NCBI RefSeq assembly: GCF_021545845.1
Contig: NZ_CP088923.1
Location: forward strand, 3,596,001 to 3,660,000
Length of the DNA: 64,000 bases
Reading direction: 5' to 3'
From: Rhodanobacter thiooxydans
GTDB lineage: Bacteria; Pseudomonadota; Gammaproteobacteria; Xanthomonadales; Rhodanobacteraceae
The notes beneath the pieces are model-generated. The model ran no database searches, was not told the origin of the DNA, and saw only the letters and a list, made by a program, of their open reading frames with translations. Of the stretch, positions 45,566 to 55,422 are shown piece after piece. The position numbers and the translations under genes were made by a program. Numbering within the stretch: position 1 is the first letter of the stretch; every line of letters starts with the position of its first letter.

Positions 45566-46486
45566 TCAGGCCCTGACCGGCTTGCGATGCGGGCGGGTCT
45601 CGGCAGGCACTTCGCGCGCCTGCGCCTCCAGCAGCTCCACCACCGCGCCGGCCACGTCGACGCCGGTGGCGGCCTCGATGCCTTCCAGCCCAGGCGAGGC
45701 ATTCACTTCCAGCAGCAGCGGGCCACGCTTCGAGCGGAGTAGATCGACGCCGGCGATGCCCAGCCCCAGCGCGCCGGCCGCGCGCACGGCGATGCGTTTC
45801 TCCTCGACGCTCAGCGTAGCCGCCATCGCAGTGCCGCCGCGGTGCAGATTGGCGCGAAAATCGCCCGGCGTGGCGTCGCGCTGCATCGCCGCCACCACCT
45901 TCTTGCCGACCACGAAGCAGCGCAGGTCGCTGCCCTTCGCCTCGGCCACGAACTCCTGCACCAGGAAGTTCGCGTATAGCCCGCGGAACGCCTCGATCAC
46001 GCTCTGCGAGGCGGCACGCTTCTCGGCCAGCACCACGCCGGTGCCCTGGCTGCCCTCGTTGAGCTTGATCACGTGCGGCGGATCGCCGAGCAGGGCCAGC
46101 ACGTCGTCGGCGTCGTCCGGGTTGTCGCCGAACACCGTCACCGGCATGTCGATGCCCTGCGCGGCGAGGATCTGCAGGCAGCGCAGCTTGTCGCGCGCGC
46201 GCAGCACCGCGTCGGACGGGTTCGGCGTGTACACGCCCATCATTTCCAGCTGGCGCAGCACCGCGGTGCCGTAGAACGTGCTGGTGGTACCGATGCGCGG
46301 GATCACCGCGTCGATGTCGCGCACCTCCCTGCCCTTGTAGCGGATCGACGAGGCGCCCGGTGCGACGCGCACGTAGCAGCGCAACGGATCGAACACGCGC
46401 ACCACGTGCCCGCGCACGCGCGCCGCCTCGACCAGACGCTTGGTCGAATAGAGCCGGGTGTTGCGCGAGAGGATCGCAATCTTCAT
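45566..46486 (-). CDS. rimK: RimK-family ATP-grasp alpha-L-glutamate ligase
   Basis: A 306-residue ATP-grasp ligase of the RimK family, which adds glutamate residues to the C-terminus of ribosomal protein S6 in enterobacteria and pseudomonads. It begins [20 protein letters not shown], has [11 protein letters not shown], the ATP-grasp lysine in [36 protein letters not shown], and the metal-binding [15 protein letters not shown]. Length matches RimK (about 300). I start at ATG 46486; the frame extends 25 codons further into the neighbour. The RimB-like protease gene is 7 bases upstream, so the two form an operon. Confidence 0.93.
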   Translation of the reverse strand: MKIAILSRNTRLYSTKRLVEAARVRGHVVRVFDPLRCYVRVAPGASSIRYKGREVRDIDAVIPRIGTTSTFYGTAVLRQLEMMGVYTPNPSDAVLRARDKLRCLQILAAQGIDMPVTVFGDNPDDADDVLALLGDPPHVIKLNEGSQGTGVVLAEKRAASQSVIEAFRGLYANFLVQEFVAEAKGSDLRCFVVGKKVVAAMQRDATPGDFRANLHRGGTAMAATLSVEEKRIAVRAAGALGLGIAGVDLLRSKRGPLLLEVNASPGLEGIEAATGVDVAGAVVELLEAQAREVPAETRPHRKPVRA

Positions 46487-46493
46487 GGGCGGG

Positions 46494-46961
46494 TCATCGA
46501 AGGTCCGTGGTTGCAAGCAGCGGGCGCGGCTGGGTGTAGGAGCGTGCCGGGTCCACCGCAAAGCGCCCGTTCAGCGCACTGCGGCCCAGCAGCATCGGAA
46601 ACAGCATATGCCGGCGATCGATCAGGTTGATGTCGACGCTGAAGCGCTGCCCAGCCAGTTGTACCTCGCTGCGGATGAACCAGCGCTCGGTGCGCCGCCC
46701 GCCGGTGTCGGTGACCGCGCGGCGATCCCACGCCGGCGCCTCGCAACGGGTTTCCACCGGCTGGCGCCGCCCGACATGGAGCGTGAAGCGCAGCCAGGTC
46801 ACGCCGTCGCGCTGGAATTCTTCGAGGGTATCCACATGCAGCGAACTGCTGCGCGCTCCGGTGTCGAGCTTGGCCTTGAGCATGCCGATGCCCAATTGCG
46901 GCAACGCCAGCCGCTCGCGCCAGCCCAAGGTCGTCAGGGCCGCGGTGATCAGATCCGCCAT
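46494..46961 (-). CDS. RimB-like retropepsin-fold aspartic protease (DUF785)
   Basis: A 155-residue retropepsin-like protein formerly called ATP-dependent zinc protease (DUF785). The catalytic aspartate is in [20 protein letters not shown], and the family continues with [28 protein letters not shown] and [20 protein letters not shown]. In Pseudomonas the rimABK operon pairs such a protein (RimB) with RimK to tune S6 glutamylation; the same pairing here supports that role. RimA (DUF1456) is not in the window. It is located just downstream of the tRNA-Gly gene. Confidence 0.87.
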   Translation of the reverse strand: MADLITAALTTLGWRERLALPQLGIGMLKAKLDTGARSSSLHVDTLEEFQRDGVTWLRFTLHVGRRQPVETRCEAPAWDRRAVTDTGGRRTERWFIRSEVQLAGQRFSVDINLIDRRHMLFPMLLGRSALNGRFAVDPARSYTQPRPLLATTDLR

Positions 46962-46991
46962 AGGGTTTCGGGATGTTCGGCGACCGGGGAG

Positions 46992-47065
46992 TGGAGCGGG
47001 TGAAGGGAATCGAACCCTCGTCAGTAGCTTGGGAAGCTACAGCTCTACCATTGAGCTACACCCGC
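46992..47065 (-). tRNA. tRNA-Gly (anticodon CCC)
   Basis: On the minus strand GCGGGTG pairs with CACCCGC as the acceptor stem. The D arm GCTC...GAGC, the anticodon arm GTAGC-TTCCCAA-GCTAC (anticodon CCC, reading GGG) and the T arm with TTCGATT are all present. The discriminator is T and CCA is encoded in the gene. The length is 74 nt including CCA. Confidence 0.95.
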
Positions 47066-47111
47066 CGGGCGCACGGATGGTAACCCGGGATTCGCGTGGT
47101 TGGAAAGCTCG

Positions 47112-47310
47112 GGGGAGCGAAGAGCACCCCACCCCGGCCCTCCCCTGCCATGCAGGGGAGGGAGCAGGGCGCGCCGCTTCACGACCCCGGCCTCGCGACG
47201 AAGAGCACCCCACCCCGGCCCTCCCCTGCCATGCAGGGGAGGGGGCGAAGCGCGCAACTCCACGCCCGGTCCCTCCCCCTGCATCGCAGGGGGAGGTCAG
47301 GAGGGGGTGA
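47112..47310. repeat. Cluster of CCTCCCCTGC/GCAGGGGAGG palindromes
   Basis: Two near-identical units, each reading GAAGAGCACCCCACCCCGGC, then CCTCCCCTGCCATGCAGGGG and AGGG (47119-47163 and 47200-47244), are followed by an inverted-type copy, CCTCCCCCTGCATCGCAGGG (near 47271). The first two copies differ only at their edges, indicating recent duplication. They fill the spacer between tRNA-Gly and the DUF6600 gene. Confidence 0.8.
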
Positions 47311-47485
47311 GGCTCTTGCGAAAGGCGCCCGCATGCACAAGTGGGCACGGCGCCCAACGCGTGCTGAACAGCCCTCTGCGGACACTCTGGCGGCCGTCAT
47401 CGCCGGCCTGACAATGCACGTTGACCGCACCATGACGAACGCCCGCCCCGCTCCAGCCTCATACGCACTCCCCAAGGAGAGCCGC

Positions 47486-49747
47486 ATGCCCAGGTTTGCC
47501 AAGTTCCCCGTTTCGTGGCGCCGCCGCTGGCAAGCGCTGGCGCTGATGCTGCTGTGCCTGGTCGCCGGCCTGGCCCACGCGCAGGGCGGCGCCAACGACC
47601 GCGCCGATCCGCCGAGCCGGGTGGCGCGACTGTCGTACATCGCCGGCGACCTCGGCTTTCTGCCTGCCGGCGCGAAAGACTGGAGCGACGCCAACATCAA
47701 CCGCCCGCTGACCCGCGGCGACAAACTGTCCACCGCCCGCGGCGCGCGCGCCGAACTGGAGTTCGGCGGCGGCACGCTGCGCATGGACGGGCGGACCGAC
47801 TTCGGCCTGCTCGACCTCAACGACAACCTGGCCCAACTCGAGCTGACCCAGGGCACGCTCAGCCTCACCGTGCGCCGCCTCGACGACGGCCAGAGCTACG
47901 AGATCGACACTCCGACGGTGGCGCTGGTGGCCGACCAGCCCGGCACCTTCCGCGTCGACGTCGACGATCGCGACGGCAGCACCCGGGTCACCGCGCTCGA
48001 TGGCCGCGCCACCGTGTTCGGCGAGAACAATGCGCAGCGCCCGATCAACCCCGGCCGCAGCTACCTCTTCACCGACTCCAGCCTGGCCTCGGTGACGATC
48101 ACCGACGACGCCGGCGGCGACGCGTTCGACGACTGGGCCAGCCAGCGCGACCGCCGCTACACGCGCTCGTCCAGCCGCCGCTACGTGTCCGATGACGTGG
48201 TGGGCTACCAGGACCTCGACCGCTACGGCAGCTGGCGGGAAACCCGCGAGTACGGCGCGGTGTGGTACCCCTCCGACGTCGGCGTCGACTGGGCGCCGTA
48301 CCGCAGCGGCCACTGGGCGTACATCGCGCCGTGGGGCTGGACCTGGGTGGACGACGCGCCGTGGGGCTTCGCGCCCTACCACTACGGCCGCTGGGCCTAC
48401 CTCGGCGGCGGCTGGGGCTGGATCCCGGGCCCGCTCGAGGTGCGCCCGGTCTACGCGCCGGCGCTGGTGGCCTTCGTCGGCGGCGGCGGCTGGTCGATCG
48501 GCATCGGCAGCGCGCCGGTGGGCTGGTTCCCGCTCGGCCCGGGCGAGGTCTACAACCCGTGGTACCGCTGCGACCGCAGCTACTACACGCGCGTCAACGT
48601 CACCAACATCTACGTGCACAACACCGTCAACCGCACCACCGTCATCAACAACATCAACAACCAGTACAACTACTACCGCACAGGCCGTCCGCTCCGCGAC
48701 GCCAGCTACGCCAACCGCATGGCGCCGCGCGGCTTCACCGCCGTACCCGGCCGCAGCTTCGCTGAAGGACACCGCGTGCAACGCGACCTGCTCGATGTCG
48801 ATCCGCGCAAGCTCGCCGGCGCACCGGTACCGGTGCGCGGCATCGACCGCTTGCGCCCGCAGGAAAACGCCGACCGGCCGCCGCGCAGTGCGCACGCACG
48901 CGACCTGCCCGCCGGCGGCTTCGACCGTGAGGTGGTGGCGCGACGCGCACCCCCGGCGCCCCGCGAGGCCGCCTTCCCCCGCCCCGGCGACAATCGCTTC
49001 GCCACGCCGCGCAGCAACGTGCGCGTGCTCGACGACATGGGCCGGCCCGGGCGCAGCCAGCGCCCCGACCTGACCGATCGCAACGACGCCAGCCCGCGCC
49101 GGCCGGCGACCATGCCCGGGCAGCTTCCGGTCGCTCCGCGCATCACCGCGGCCGACCCCGGGGACCGGCCGCAGATGTCGCGCGACGCTGCCGAACTGCG
49201 CTCGGCCCGCTTCGCCCATCCGCGTGGACGCGACGACGCGAACCGCCCCGAGGCGATGCCGCGTCCGGGTGTCAGCTACATCGCGCCCGCCGCCGAAGGG
49301 CGGTCGCGCGCAATCCCCGACAACCGCCCGCTGCCGTCGGAGCCGGCGCCGATCCGTGGCGCCGAATCCCGCCGCCTGCCCACGCCGGCGGACGATGCTC
49401 GCGTGCAGCGCTACCCGTCCGAACGCGCCATGCAGCAGCAACGCCCGCAGCCGATGGAGCCGACGTTGCGCGAACCGGCCGCGCCGCGCTTCCAGCGGCC
49501 CGAACCCGCGCCGCGCGAGTACGTGCACGAAGCGCCGCGCCCGCTGCCCGCCCCGGACCGCAGCGAACCGATGCCGCGCTACCAGCCGCCGCAACGTGCG
49601 ATGCCAGAACCCCGCGCCATGCCGGAGCCGCACGCCATGCCGGAGCCGCACGCCATGCCGCAGCCGCGCGCCGAAACACGGCAGCCACAACGCGGCGAGG
49701 CGCCCAACCCCAAGCGGCAGGTGCGTGAGGACCAGGGAGAGCACTGA
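47486..49747 (+). CDS. Large exported DUF6600/FecR-like envelope protein
   Basis: A 753-residue protein with a signal peptide (RRWQALALMLLCLVAGLAHA) behind AAGGAGA. Residues about 45-210 form a FecR-like beta domain (VARLSYIAGDLGFLPAG, LRMDGRTDFGLLDL, YEIDTPTVALVADQPGTFRV, DGSTRVTALDGRATVFG). Next comes the Trp/Tyr-rich DUF6600 region (SGHWAYIAPWGWTWVDDAPW, HYGRWAYLGGGWGWIPGPL). From residue about 420 the protein is low-complexity, rich in Pro, Arg, Ala and Glu, ending in tandem AMPEPR/AMPEPH units. Probably periplasmic or surface-attached. Function unknown. A long open frame before the ATG encodes only the repeat cluster and is ignored. Confidence 0.85.
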   Translation: MPRFAKFPVSWRRRWQALALMLLCLVAGLAHAQGGANDRADPPSRVARLSYIAGDLGFLPAGAKDWSDANINRPLTRGDKLSTARGARAELEFGGGTLRMDGRTDFGLLDLNDNLAQLELTQGTLSLTVRRLDDGQSYEIDTPTVALVADQPGTFRVDVDDRDGSTRVTALDGRATVFGENNAQRPINPGRSYLFTDSSLASVTITDDAGGDAFDDWASQRDRRYTRSSSRRYVSDDVVGYQDLDRYGSWRETREYGAVWYPSDVGVDWAPYRSGHWAYIAPWGWTWVDDAPWGFAPYHYGRWAYLGGGWGWIPGPLEVRPVYAPALVAFVGGGGWSIGIGSAPVGWFPLGPGEVYNPWYRCDRSYYTRVNVTNIYVHNTVNRTTVINNINNQYNYYRTGRPLRDASYANRMAPRGFTAVPGRSFAEGHRVQRDLLDVDPRKLAGAPVPVRGIDRLRPQENADRPPRSAHARDLPAGGFDREVVARRAPPAPREAAFPRPGDNRFATPRSNVRVLDDMGRPGRSQRPDLTDRNDASPRRPATMPGQLPVAPRITAADPGDRPQMSRDAAELRSARFAHPRGRDDANRPEAMPRPGVSYIAPAAEGRSRAIPDNRPLPSEPAPIRGAESRRLPTPADDARVQRYPSERAMQQQRPQPMEPTLREPAAPRFQRPEPAPREYVHEAPRPLPAPDRSEPMPRYQPPQRAMPEPRAMPEPHAMPEPHAMPQPRAETRQPQRGEAPNPKRQVREDQGEH
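49612..49674 (+). repeat. 18-bp tandem repeat in the DUF6600 gene
   Basis: The unit GCCATGCCGGAGCCGCAC and near copies occur about four times in a row, encoding AMPEPR, AMPEPH, AMPEPH and AMPQPR. Such in-frame tandems change length easily and so may vary among strains. Confidence 0.75.
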
Positions 49748-49768
49748 ACCCGCGAGCATGGCTCCACT

Positions 49769-49846
49769 CCCCTGCGTGCGGGGGAGAGGCAGCGCACTAA
49801 GCGGTTGTCCTCCCCCGCTCGCAGGGGAGGCTGGGGTGGGGCAAAG
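49769..49846. repeat. CCTCCCCTGC-family palindrome
   Basis: CCACTCCCCTGCGTGCGGGG (49769) and TCCTCCCCCGCTCGCAGGGG (49809) are two head-to-head copies with the GGGTGGGG tail, in the spacer between the DUF6600 gene and trmB. Confidence 0.7.
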
Positions 49847-49861
49847 CTCTACAATGCTCGG

Positions 49862-50563
49862 ATGCCGACGATCGACGACTCCACCCCTGAATACATGCGC
49901 CGCATCCGCAGCTTCGTGCTGCGCGAAGGGCGCATGACACCGGCGCAGCAGCGTGCATTCGACACGCTGTGGTCCCGCTACGGCATCGACTACCGGGGCG
50001 CCCCGCACGACTTCGCTGCGAACTTCGGCCGCGCCGCGCCGCGCGTGCTGGAAATCGGCTTCGGCAACGGCGAAGCACTGGCCTGGGCCAGCGAGCACGA
50101 CCTGGCGCGTGACTTCATCGGCGTGGAAGTGCACGGCCCCGGCGTGGGCCGCCTGATGAACGCGCTGGCCGCGCGCAACGCGCAGAACGTGCGGCTGTAC
50201 AAGCACGACGCCGTGGAAGTGCTGCAGCACGAGATCGCCCCGGGCACGCTGGCCGAGGCGCGCATCTGGTTCCCCGACCCGTGGCACAAGAAGCGCCACC
50301 ATAAACGCCGCCTGATCCAGCCCGAATTCGTCGCCCTGCTCGCCTCGCGCATGGAAAACGGCGGCCTGCTGCACCTGGCCACCGACTGGCAGCCCTACGC
50401 CGAGCACATGCTGGAGGTGATGGAAGCGGCGCCCGACTGGCGCAACGCTACTGGCCCTGGCGAGTACGCCGAGAAGCCTGCATGGCGCATCGAGACCCAC
50501 TTCGAGCGGCGCGGGCTGAAGCTGGGGCATGGGGTGTGGGATCTGCTTTACCGCAGAGCCTGA
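49862..50563 (+). CDS. trmB: tRNA (guanine-N7-)-methyltransferase
   Basis: A 233-residue TrmB, which makes m7G46 in tRNA variable loops. Motif I is [16 protein letters not shown], followed by [15 protein letters not shown], the nucleotide-adjacent [13 protein letters not shown], and the family signature [18 protein letters not shown] with [19 protein letters not shown] 49862 gives the typical N-terminus [18 protein letters not shown]. The upstream frame is only repeat DNA. Flanked by dispersed palindromes on both sides, so probably a single-gene unit. Confidence 0.95.
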   Translation: MPTIDDSTPEYMRRIRSFVLREGRMTPAQQRAFDTLWSRYGIDYRGAPHDFAANFGRAAPRVLEIGFGNGEALAWASEHDLARDFIGVEVHGPGVGRLMNALAARNAQNVRLYKHDAVEVLQHEIAPGTLAEARIWFPDPWHKKRHHKRRLIQPEFVALLASRMENGGLLHLATDWQPYAEHMLEVMEAAPDWRNATGPGEYAEKPAWRIETHFERRGLKLGHGVWDLLYRRA

Positions 50564-50728
50564 CCCCCTCCCAACCTCCCCTTACTTCGCAGGGGGAGGA
50601 GCAGAGCGGCGGTGTCCCCCCTACTGCGCAGAGGGAGGAAGAAAAGCTACCCGGCCCGCCTGCTGCACTTCCTCCCCTGCTTGCCCCTAAAGGGACTTCC
50701 TTCGGTCGCAGGGAGGGTTGGGGTGGGG
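50564..50728. repeat. CCTCCCCTGC-family palindrome cluster
   Basis: Between trmB and the DUF559 gene the copies read CCAACCTCCCCTTACTTCGC (50570), CCCCCTACTGCGCAGAGGGA (50617) and CTTCCTCCCCTGCTTGCCCC (50670), the last interrupted by AAAGGGACTTCCTTCGGTCG before the right arm CAGGGAGGGTTGGGGTGGGG. The insert AAGGGACTTCCTTCGGTCG also recurs near 51124, 56468 and 60330, so it is a module of its own. Confidence 0.7.
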
Positions 50729-51076
50729 TCAGGCTTTTGATCTTTCTTCAAGCACCCGAAAAATCTCCGCCAGCACATCCTGCGTGCGCAACAGCACGTC
50801 GTCGTTCCAGAAGCGCAGCACGCGATAACCCTCACGCTGCAAGGCCTCGGTGCGCCGCTGGTCGTACGCCAGTGCGTCGAGGTGCTGCCCGCCATCCAGC
50901 TCGATCACCAGTCGCGCGGGCACGCAGACGAAATCGACGATGTAACCGGCCAGCGGATATTGGCGGCGGAATTTGTGGCCAGCCAGTTGCTCGCTGCGCA
51001 GGAAGTACCACAGGCAGCGCTCGGCGTCGGTGCTGTCGTTGCGGAGCTGGCGGGCGCGGATCCATTTGAGGTGCAT
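50729..51076 (-). CDS. DUF559 (Vsr-like) endonuclease domain protein
   Basis: A 115-residue protein of the DUF559 family, a PD-(D/E)XK nuclease fold related to very-short-patch repair endonucleases. The order is RARQLRNDSTDAERCLWYFL, HKFRRQYPLAGYIVDFVCVP (with the metal-binding Asp), LVIELDGGQHLDALAYDQRR (the ExDG-type site and the QH) and YRVLRFWNDDVLLRTQDVL. Stand-alone copies scattered between repeats are common in this lineage. ATG 51076 is the first start in family text. Whether it helps the surrounding repeats move is unknown. Confidence 0.88.
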   Translation of the reverse strand: MHLKWIRARQLRNDSTDAERCLWYFLRSEQLAGHKFRRQYPLAGYIVDFVCVPARLVIELDGGQHLDALAYDQRRTEALQREGYRVLRFWNDDVLLRTQDVLAEIFRVLEERSKA

Positions 51077-51112
51077 GGCGAATCCTTCGCTTGGCATGGG
51101 CGAAGAGCGTAA

Positions 51113-51295
51113 CCCCCTCACCTAAAGGACTCCCTTCGGTCGCCGACCTCCCCCTGCCAGCAGGGGGAGGAGCAAAACGCTGTGCGCCTTTCCCTGCGAT
51201 GAGCAGGGGAGCAAAAAGCCGGCACCTCCATGCCGTCGCGCCGTGCTCCCTCCCCTGCTCGCAGGGGAGGGCCGGGGTGGGGTCGCTCTTGGCCC
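51113..51295. repeat. CCTCCCCTGC-family palindrome cluster
   Basis: Copies: CTCCCCCTGCCAGCAGGGGG (51148) with the AAGGACTCCCTTCGGTCGCC module before it; TTCCCTGCGATGAGCAGGGG (51190); CTCCCCTGCTCGCAGGGGAG (51250) with GGCCGGGGTGGGGTCGCTCT behind it. No gene is present. A -10-like TATACT near 51326, downstream of the cluster, may serve the SLC13 gene. Confidence 0.7.
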
Positions 51296-51428
51296 TTGGT
51301 TCACCAGCCATCGCACCACCCCGCTTATACTCGCGCTCATCCGCCCAGGGACGAATCGACCGCAGCGTGAAGTTCCCACTGCCCCGCCGTATCCATGATT
51401 GCCAGCTGCCCTGCCGGGACGTCAGCTA

Positions 51429-53270
51429 GTGGCGCTCTCGCTCACCCCCGAAATGATCCTGGTGCTCGGGCTGGTGGGCTTCACCATGCTGATGCTGGTG
51501 ATGGAGTGGATCCGCGCCGACATGGTGGCGCTGCTGGTGGTGGTGGTGATCGGCCTCACCGGATTGATTCCCGCCGACCGGGTGTTCAACGGCTTCGCCG
51601 GCAACGCGGTAATCGCGATCATCGCGATCATGATCATGGGCGAGGGGCTGGACCGCGCCGGCGTGCTCAACCTCACCGCGAACTTCGTGATGCACATGGC
51701 GCGCGGCGTGGAGTCGCGGCTGGGCGTGGTGATCAACCTGGTGGCCAGCCTGTTCAGCGCGGTGATCCCCAGCCAGGCGCTGGCCGCGCTGATGATCCCG
51801 GTGTCCAGCCGGCTGGCCGCGCGCACCGGCGTGCCGTTGTCGCGGCTGCTGCTGCCGATGGCGTTCTGCATCCTCACCGCCACCAACACCACGCTGATCG
51901 CGAACTCCTCGCTGATCGTGCTGAACGACCTGATCGCCAGCGCCAACGCCAACCTGATGCCCGGCGCGCACACCATCCCCAAATTCGGCCTGTTCAGCGT
52001 GACTCCGATCGGCCTGGCGCTGGCCTTGCTTGGCGTGGCGTATTTCTACTTCTTCGGCAGCAAGCTGCTGCCCGGACACGAGGACGAACGACTGAAGGTG
52101 ACGCCGGGGCGCACCGAGAGCTACTTCGCCGAGACCTACGGCATCGTCGGCGAGACCGCCGAACTCACCGTCACCGCGGAAAGCCCGCTGGTCGGCATGA
52201 GCATCGGCGAGGTCGAGCAGTTGCACGAGGCGCCGCTGATCCTGGCGATCAAGAGCGGCAACGACGCGCGCATGGCGCCGCCGGCCGACCACGTGATCTG
52301 GGTGGGCTCGGTGCTCGGCGTGCTCGGCCCGCGCGAGCAGCTGAACCAGTTCGCCAACAACCAGCTGTGCCGGCTGTCCACCCGCATGCGCCAGCTCGGC
52401 GAGCTGTTCAACCCCACCCGCGCCGGCATTTCGGAGGTGGTGATCCCGCCGGTGTCGCGCTTCATCAAGCACACCGTGGGCGAGCTGCGCCTGCGCAAGC
52501 GCTTCGGCATCTCGGTGCTGGCGGTGAACCGCGGCGACCAGGTATTCCGCGACGACGTGCGCTCGGTCAGCCTGCGCGCCGGCGACACCGTGGTGCTGCA
52601 CAGCAACTGGCGCGACCTGGCACTGGCCGCGGAAGACAAGGACCTGGTCGTCGTCACCGACATCCCGAAGGAGCAGCAGCGCCCCGGCAAGATCTGGCAG
52701 GCAGTGGGTTTCTTCCTGATGGCCCAGAGCCTGGCGTTGTTCACCAACCTCGACCTGTCGATCGCGATGATGACCGGCGCCATCGCGATGCTGCTGACCG
52801 GCGTGCTGAACATGGACGAGGCGTACAAGGCGGTGAACTGGAAAACCGTCTTCCTGATCGCCTGCCTGATCCCGCTGGGCTGGTCGATGGACGCCACCGG
52901 CACCGCTGCGTGGCTGGCGCAGCAGGTACTGCACTACCTGGGCAACTCCTCGCCCTACCTGCTGCAACTGGTGCTGGCCGTGCTCACCCTGCTGTTCTCG
53001 CAGGTGATGTCCAACGTGGGCGCCACCGTGATGATGGTGCCGATCGCGATCAGCGTGGCCGTCGCCACCGGCGGTAATCCGTCGGCCTACGCGTTGATTG
53101 TGGCGGTGTCCTCCTCCAACACCTTCCTGCTCAGCTCCGGCCACCCCGCGCTGATGATGGTCACCGGCCCCGGCGGCTACAAGGGCAAGGACTTCCTGCG
53201 CGTGGGCCTGCCGCTGACCTTGCTGGTCCTCGTCGTCACCCTGCTCGCGATCAACTTGATGTTCCATTGA
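51429..53270 (+). CDS. SLC13-family permease with internal TrkA-C domains
   Basis: A 613-residue transporter of the SLC13/DASS type, moving dicarboxylates, sulfate or related anions with sodium or protons. Membrane block one runs from residue 1 to about 215 and contains the family loop [20 protein letters not shown]. Two RCK_C/TrkA-C regulatory modules occupy about 225-400 ([20 protein letters not shown] and [20 protein letters not shown]). Membrane block two (about 430-610) carries [20 protein letters not shown] and [18 protein letters not shown] use GTG 51429 in place of the TTG at 51399. No neighbouring gene reveals the substrate. Confidence 0.9.
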   Translation: MALSLTPEMILVLGLVGFTMLMLVMEWIRADMVALLVVVVIGLTGLIPADRVFNGFAGNAVIAIIAIMIMGEGLDRAGVLNLTANFVMHMARGVESRLGVVINLVASLFSAVIPSQALAALMIPVSSRLAARTGVPLSRLLLPMAFCILTATNTTLIANSSLIVLNDLIASANANLMPGAHTIPKFGLFSVTPIGLALALLGVAYFYFFGSKLLPGHEDERLKVTPGRTESYFAETYGIVGETAELTVTAESPLVGMSIGEVEQLHEAPLILAIKSGNDARMAPPADHVIWVGSVLGVLGPREQLNQFANNQLCRLSTRMRQLGELFNPTRAGISEVVIPPVSRFIKHTVGELRLRKRFGISVLAVNRGDQVFRDDVRSVSLRAGDTVVLHSNWRDLALAAEDKDLVVVTDIPKEQQRPGKIWQAVGFFLMAQSLALFTNLDLSIAMMTGAIAMLLTGVLNMDEAYKAVNWKTVFLIACLIPLGWSMDATGTAAWLAQQVLHYLGNSSPYLLQLVLAVLTLLFSQVMSNVGATVMMVPIAISVAVATGGNPSAYALIVAVSSSNTFLLSSGHPALMMVTGPGGYKGKDFLRVGLPLTLLVLVVTLLAINLMFH

Positions 53271-53370
53271 ATGCACGCCGAACAAGCGACAGCAGCGCGC
53301 ATCGCTGGTATGTTCGCCGCCGGACCGCGCGCCGCACGATGCGCCGCCGTCGGCAACAGGGAATACGCAC

Positions 53371-54639
53371 TTGAACGAACCCAGGATCGCCCTCGTCGGG
53401 CTCGGCTACGTCGGGCTGCCGCTTGCGGTGGAGTTCGGCAAGCAGTTGGACACCATCGGCTTCGACACCAGCGCCAGCCGGGTTGACGAACTGCGGCGGG
53501 GCCATGACCACACGCTCGAAACCCCCGCCGGGGAACTCGCCGCGGCCGGTCGGCTCAGCTTCACCACCGACGTGCGCGACCTCGCACGCTGCAACGTGTT
53601 CATCGTCACCGTGCCCACTCCGGTGGACGAGGCGAACCGGCCGGACATGCGCCCGCTGGAGAGCGCCAGCGCCAGCATCGGCGGCGTGCTCAAGCGCGGC
53701 GACGTGGTGATCTACGAATCCACCGTCTACCCCGGCACCACCGAGGAAATCTGCGTGCCGGTGCTGGAGCGCGCCTCCGGGCTGCGCTTCAACCACGACT
53801 TCACCTGCGGCTACAGCCCGGAGCGGATCAACCCTGGCGACAAGCTGCACCGGTTGCCCACGATCACCAAGATCACCTCCGGTTCCACCCCGGAGACCGC
53901 CGACTTCGTCGACGCGCTGTACCGCCGCATCATCGCCGCCGGCACGCACAAGGCGCCCAGCATCAAGGTGGCCGAGGCGGCCAAGGTGATCGAGAACACC
54001 CAGCGCGACGTCAACATAGCGCTGGTGAACGAACTGGCGATGATCTTCAACACCATGGGCATCGACACCCAGGACGTGCTCGACGCCGCCGGCACCAAGT
54101 GGAACTTCCTGCCGTTCAAGCCCGGCCTGGTCGGCGGCCACTGCATCGGCGTGGACCCGTACTACCTCACGCACAAGGCGACCATCCTCGGCTATCACCC
54201 CGAGCTGATCCTCGCCGCGCGGCGCATCAACAGCCGCATGGGGTTGTACGTGGCGCACCAGGTGATGCGCCTGATGGCGAACAAGCGCATCCACGTGGTC
54301 GACTCGCGCATCCTGATCCTGGGGCTGACCTTCAAGGAGAACTGCCCGGACCTGCGCAACACGCGCGTGGTGGAAATCGTGCGTGAACTCGAAACGGCGC
54401 ATGCCCAAGTGGACGTGTACGACCCCTGGGCCGACCCTGAGGAGGCCCGGCAGAAGCTCGGCGTCGCCCCGATCGACGCCCCCGCCCGGCACGCCTACGA
54501 CGCCATCGTGCTGGCCGTGGCGCACCGGGATTTCCTCGGCCACGGCGACGCGGACATCCGCCGCTACGGCCGCGAGAACTGCGTCGTGTTCGACATCAAG
54601 AGCCTGCTGCCGCCCGCTGCGGTGGACGGCCGGCTGTAG
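53371..54639 (+). CDS. UDP-N-acetylhexosamine 6-dehydrogenase (TviB/WbpO type)
   Basis: A 422-residue NAD-dependent nucleotide-sugar dehydrogenase. It has the N-terminal Rossmann [57 protein letters not shown], the catalytic lysine in [20 protein letters not shown] and the catalytic cysteine in [16 protein letters not shown], ending with [18 protein letters not shown]. The wording follows TviB/WbpO, which oxidise UDP-GlcNAc or UDP-GalNAc to uronic acids for surface polysaccharides. The start is TTG 53371 behind AGGGA. No other sugar genes are adjacent, so it may be a detached member of a polysaccharide locus. Confidence 0.92.
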   Translation: MNEPRIALVGLGYVGLPLAVEFGKQLDTIGFDTSASRVDELRRGHDHTLETPAGELAAAGRLSFTTDVRDLARCNVFIVTVPTPVDEANRPDMRPLESASASIGGVLKRGDVVIYESTVYPGTTEEICVPVLERASGLRFNHDFTCGYSPERINPGDKLHRLPTITKITSGSTPETADFVDALYRRIIAAGTHKAPSIKVAEAAKVIENTQRDVNIALVNELAMIFNTMGIDTQDVLDAAGTKWNFLPFKPGLVGGHCIGVDPYYLTHKATILGYHPELILAARRINSRMGLYVAHQVMRLMANKRIHVVDSRILILGLTFKENCPDLRNTRVVEIVRELETAHAQVDVYDPWADPEEARQKLGVAPIDAPARHAYDAIVLAVAHRDFLGHGDADIRRYGRENCVVFDIKSLLPPAAVDGRL

Positions 54640-54654
54640 CCCGGCCCGCCAGCC

Positions 54655-55014
54655 TCACTTCGCCAGCTTCACCACGCCCGCCTCCACCTGCACCGCCACC
54701 ACGCGCAGATGCTCGCCGCGACACGGACCGCCGATGCACAGGCCGTCGGCCCGGTCGAAGGTGGCGCCGTGAACGCAGCAGGTCAGGGTGTCGTCCTTCA
54801 GCAGGAACTTGCCGGGGGCGTAGTCGAGGCGGCGGCCGGCGTGCGGGCAGACGTTGAGGTAGCCACGCACCTGGTCGCCCCGGCGCAGCAGGATGATGCT
54901 TTCCTCACCATCGGCCAGCACGGCATCGACCGCAGTGGCGCCGCCGTCGGGGATCTCGTCCAGCCGGCACAGCGCCTGCCGGTTCGTCGACTGGGCGGGA
55001 GTGAATGTATCCAT
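54655..55014 (-). CDS. Rieske [2Fe-2S] ferredoxin-like protein
   Basis: A 119-residue single Rieske domain. Cluster ligands are Cys and His in NVCPHAGRRLDYAPG and in TCCVHGATFDRADGLCIGGP; the PCRGEHL segment is the proline loop. Small soluble Rieske proteins pass electrons to oxygenases or nitrite reductases, but no oxygenase is adjacent. ATG 55014 removes a 40-residue non-family extension. It is convergent with the sugar dehydrogenase and divergent from the small membrane protein. Confidence 0.9.
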   Translation of the reverse strand: MDTFTPAQSTNRQALCRLDEIPDGGATAVDAVLADGEESIILLRRGDQVRGYLNVCPHAGRRLDYAPGKFLLKDDTLTCCVHGATFDRADGLCIGGPCRGEHLRVVAVQVEAGVVKLAK

Positions 55015-55091
55015 CGGCACTTGCCTCGCGGGCCGGATAGCCCCATGGTTGTGGCGTAAGTCGTTGATTTTACCACACGGATTTTTAACAC

Positions 55092-55367
55092 ATGCGCTTC
55101 GTCCTGCCGCTCCACCATCGTCCCCGCCATCCACTGGCGCGTGCCCTGTCGTTGCTGCTCGGCATCGCGGTGCTGGGCGTGCTGCTGGTGTTCGGGCTGG
55201 TGGTAGCCAGCGTGCTGCTGCTCGGCGGCCTGATGTGGCTGGCCGTGCGCCAGTGGAAGCTGGCCAGCGCCCCGGCCCGGCCGGCCGCCGCCAGGACCGA
55301 TACGAAGCCGACCGTGCTGGAAGGCGAGTTCGTGGTGATCCGCCAGGGACGGCCGGTCACGCATTGA
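55092..55367 (+). CDS. Small predicted membrane protein
   Basis: A 91-residue protein with one or two hydrophobic helices (LSLLLGIAVLGVLLVFGLVV and ASVLLLGGLMWLAV) and a short cytoplasmic-type tail ending VLEGEFVVIRQGRPVTH. The tail has a recurrent VLEGEF/YxVI pattern that I recall from small conserved proteins of Xanthomonadales, but I know no function. It starts 77 bases from the divergent Rieske gene, in an AT-richer spacer (TTTTACCACACGG) suitable for promoters. Confidence 0.65.
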   Translation: MRFVLPLHHRPRHPLARALSLLLGIAVLGVLLVFGLVVASVLLLGGLMWLAVRQWKLASAPARPAAARTDTKPTVLEGEFVVIRQGRPVTH

Positions 55368-55422
55368 ACCCGCGGCGGGGAAACCGGCGGATAATGCGCC
55401 TTCCCCACGCGGGTCCACCCCC

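Noticed and set aside
47096..47485. N-terminal extension of the DUF6600 gene frame (130 codons)
   Set aside because: It translates the CCTCCCCTGC repeat cluster; a signal peptide and a good Shine-Dalgarno sequence mark the start at 47486.
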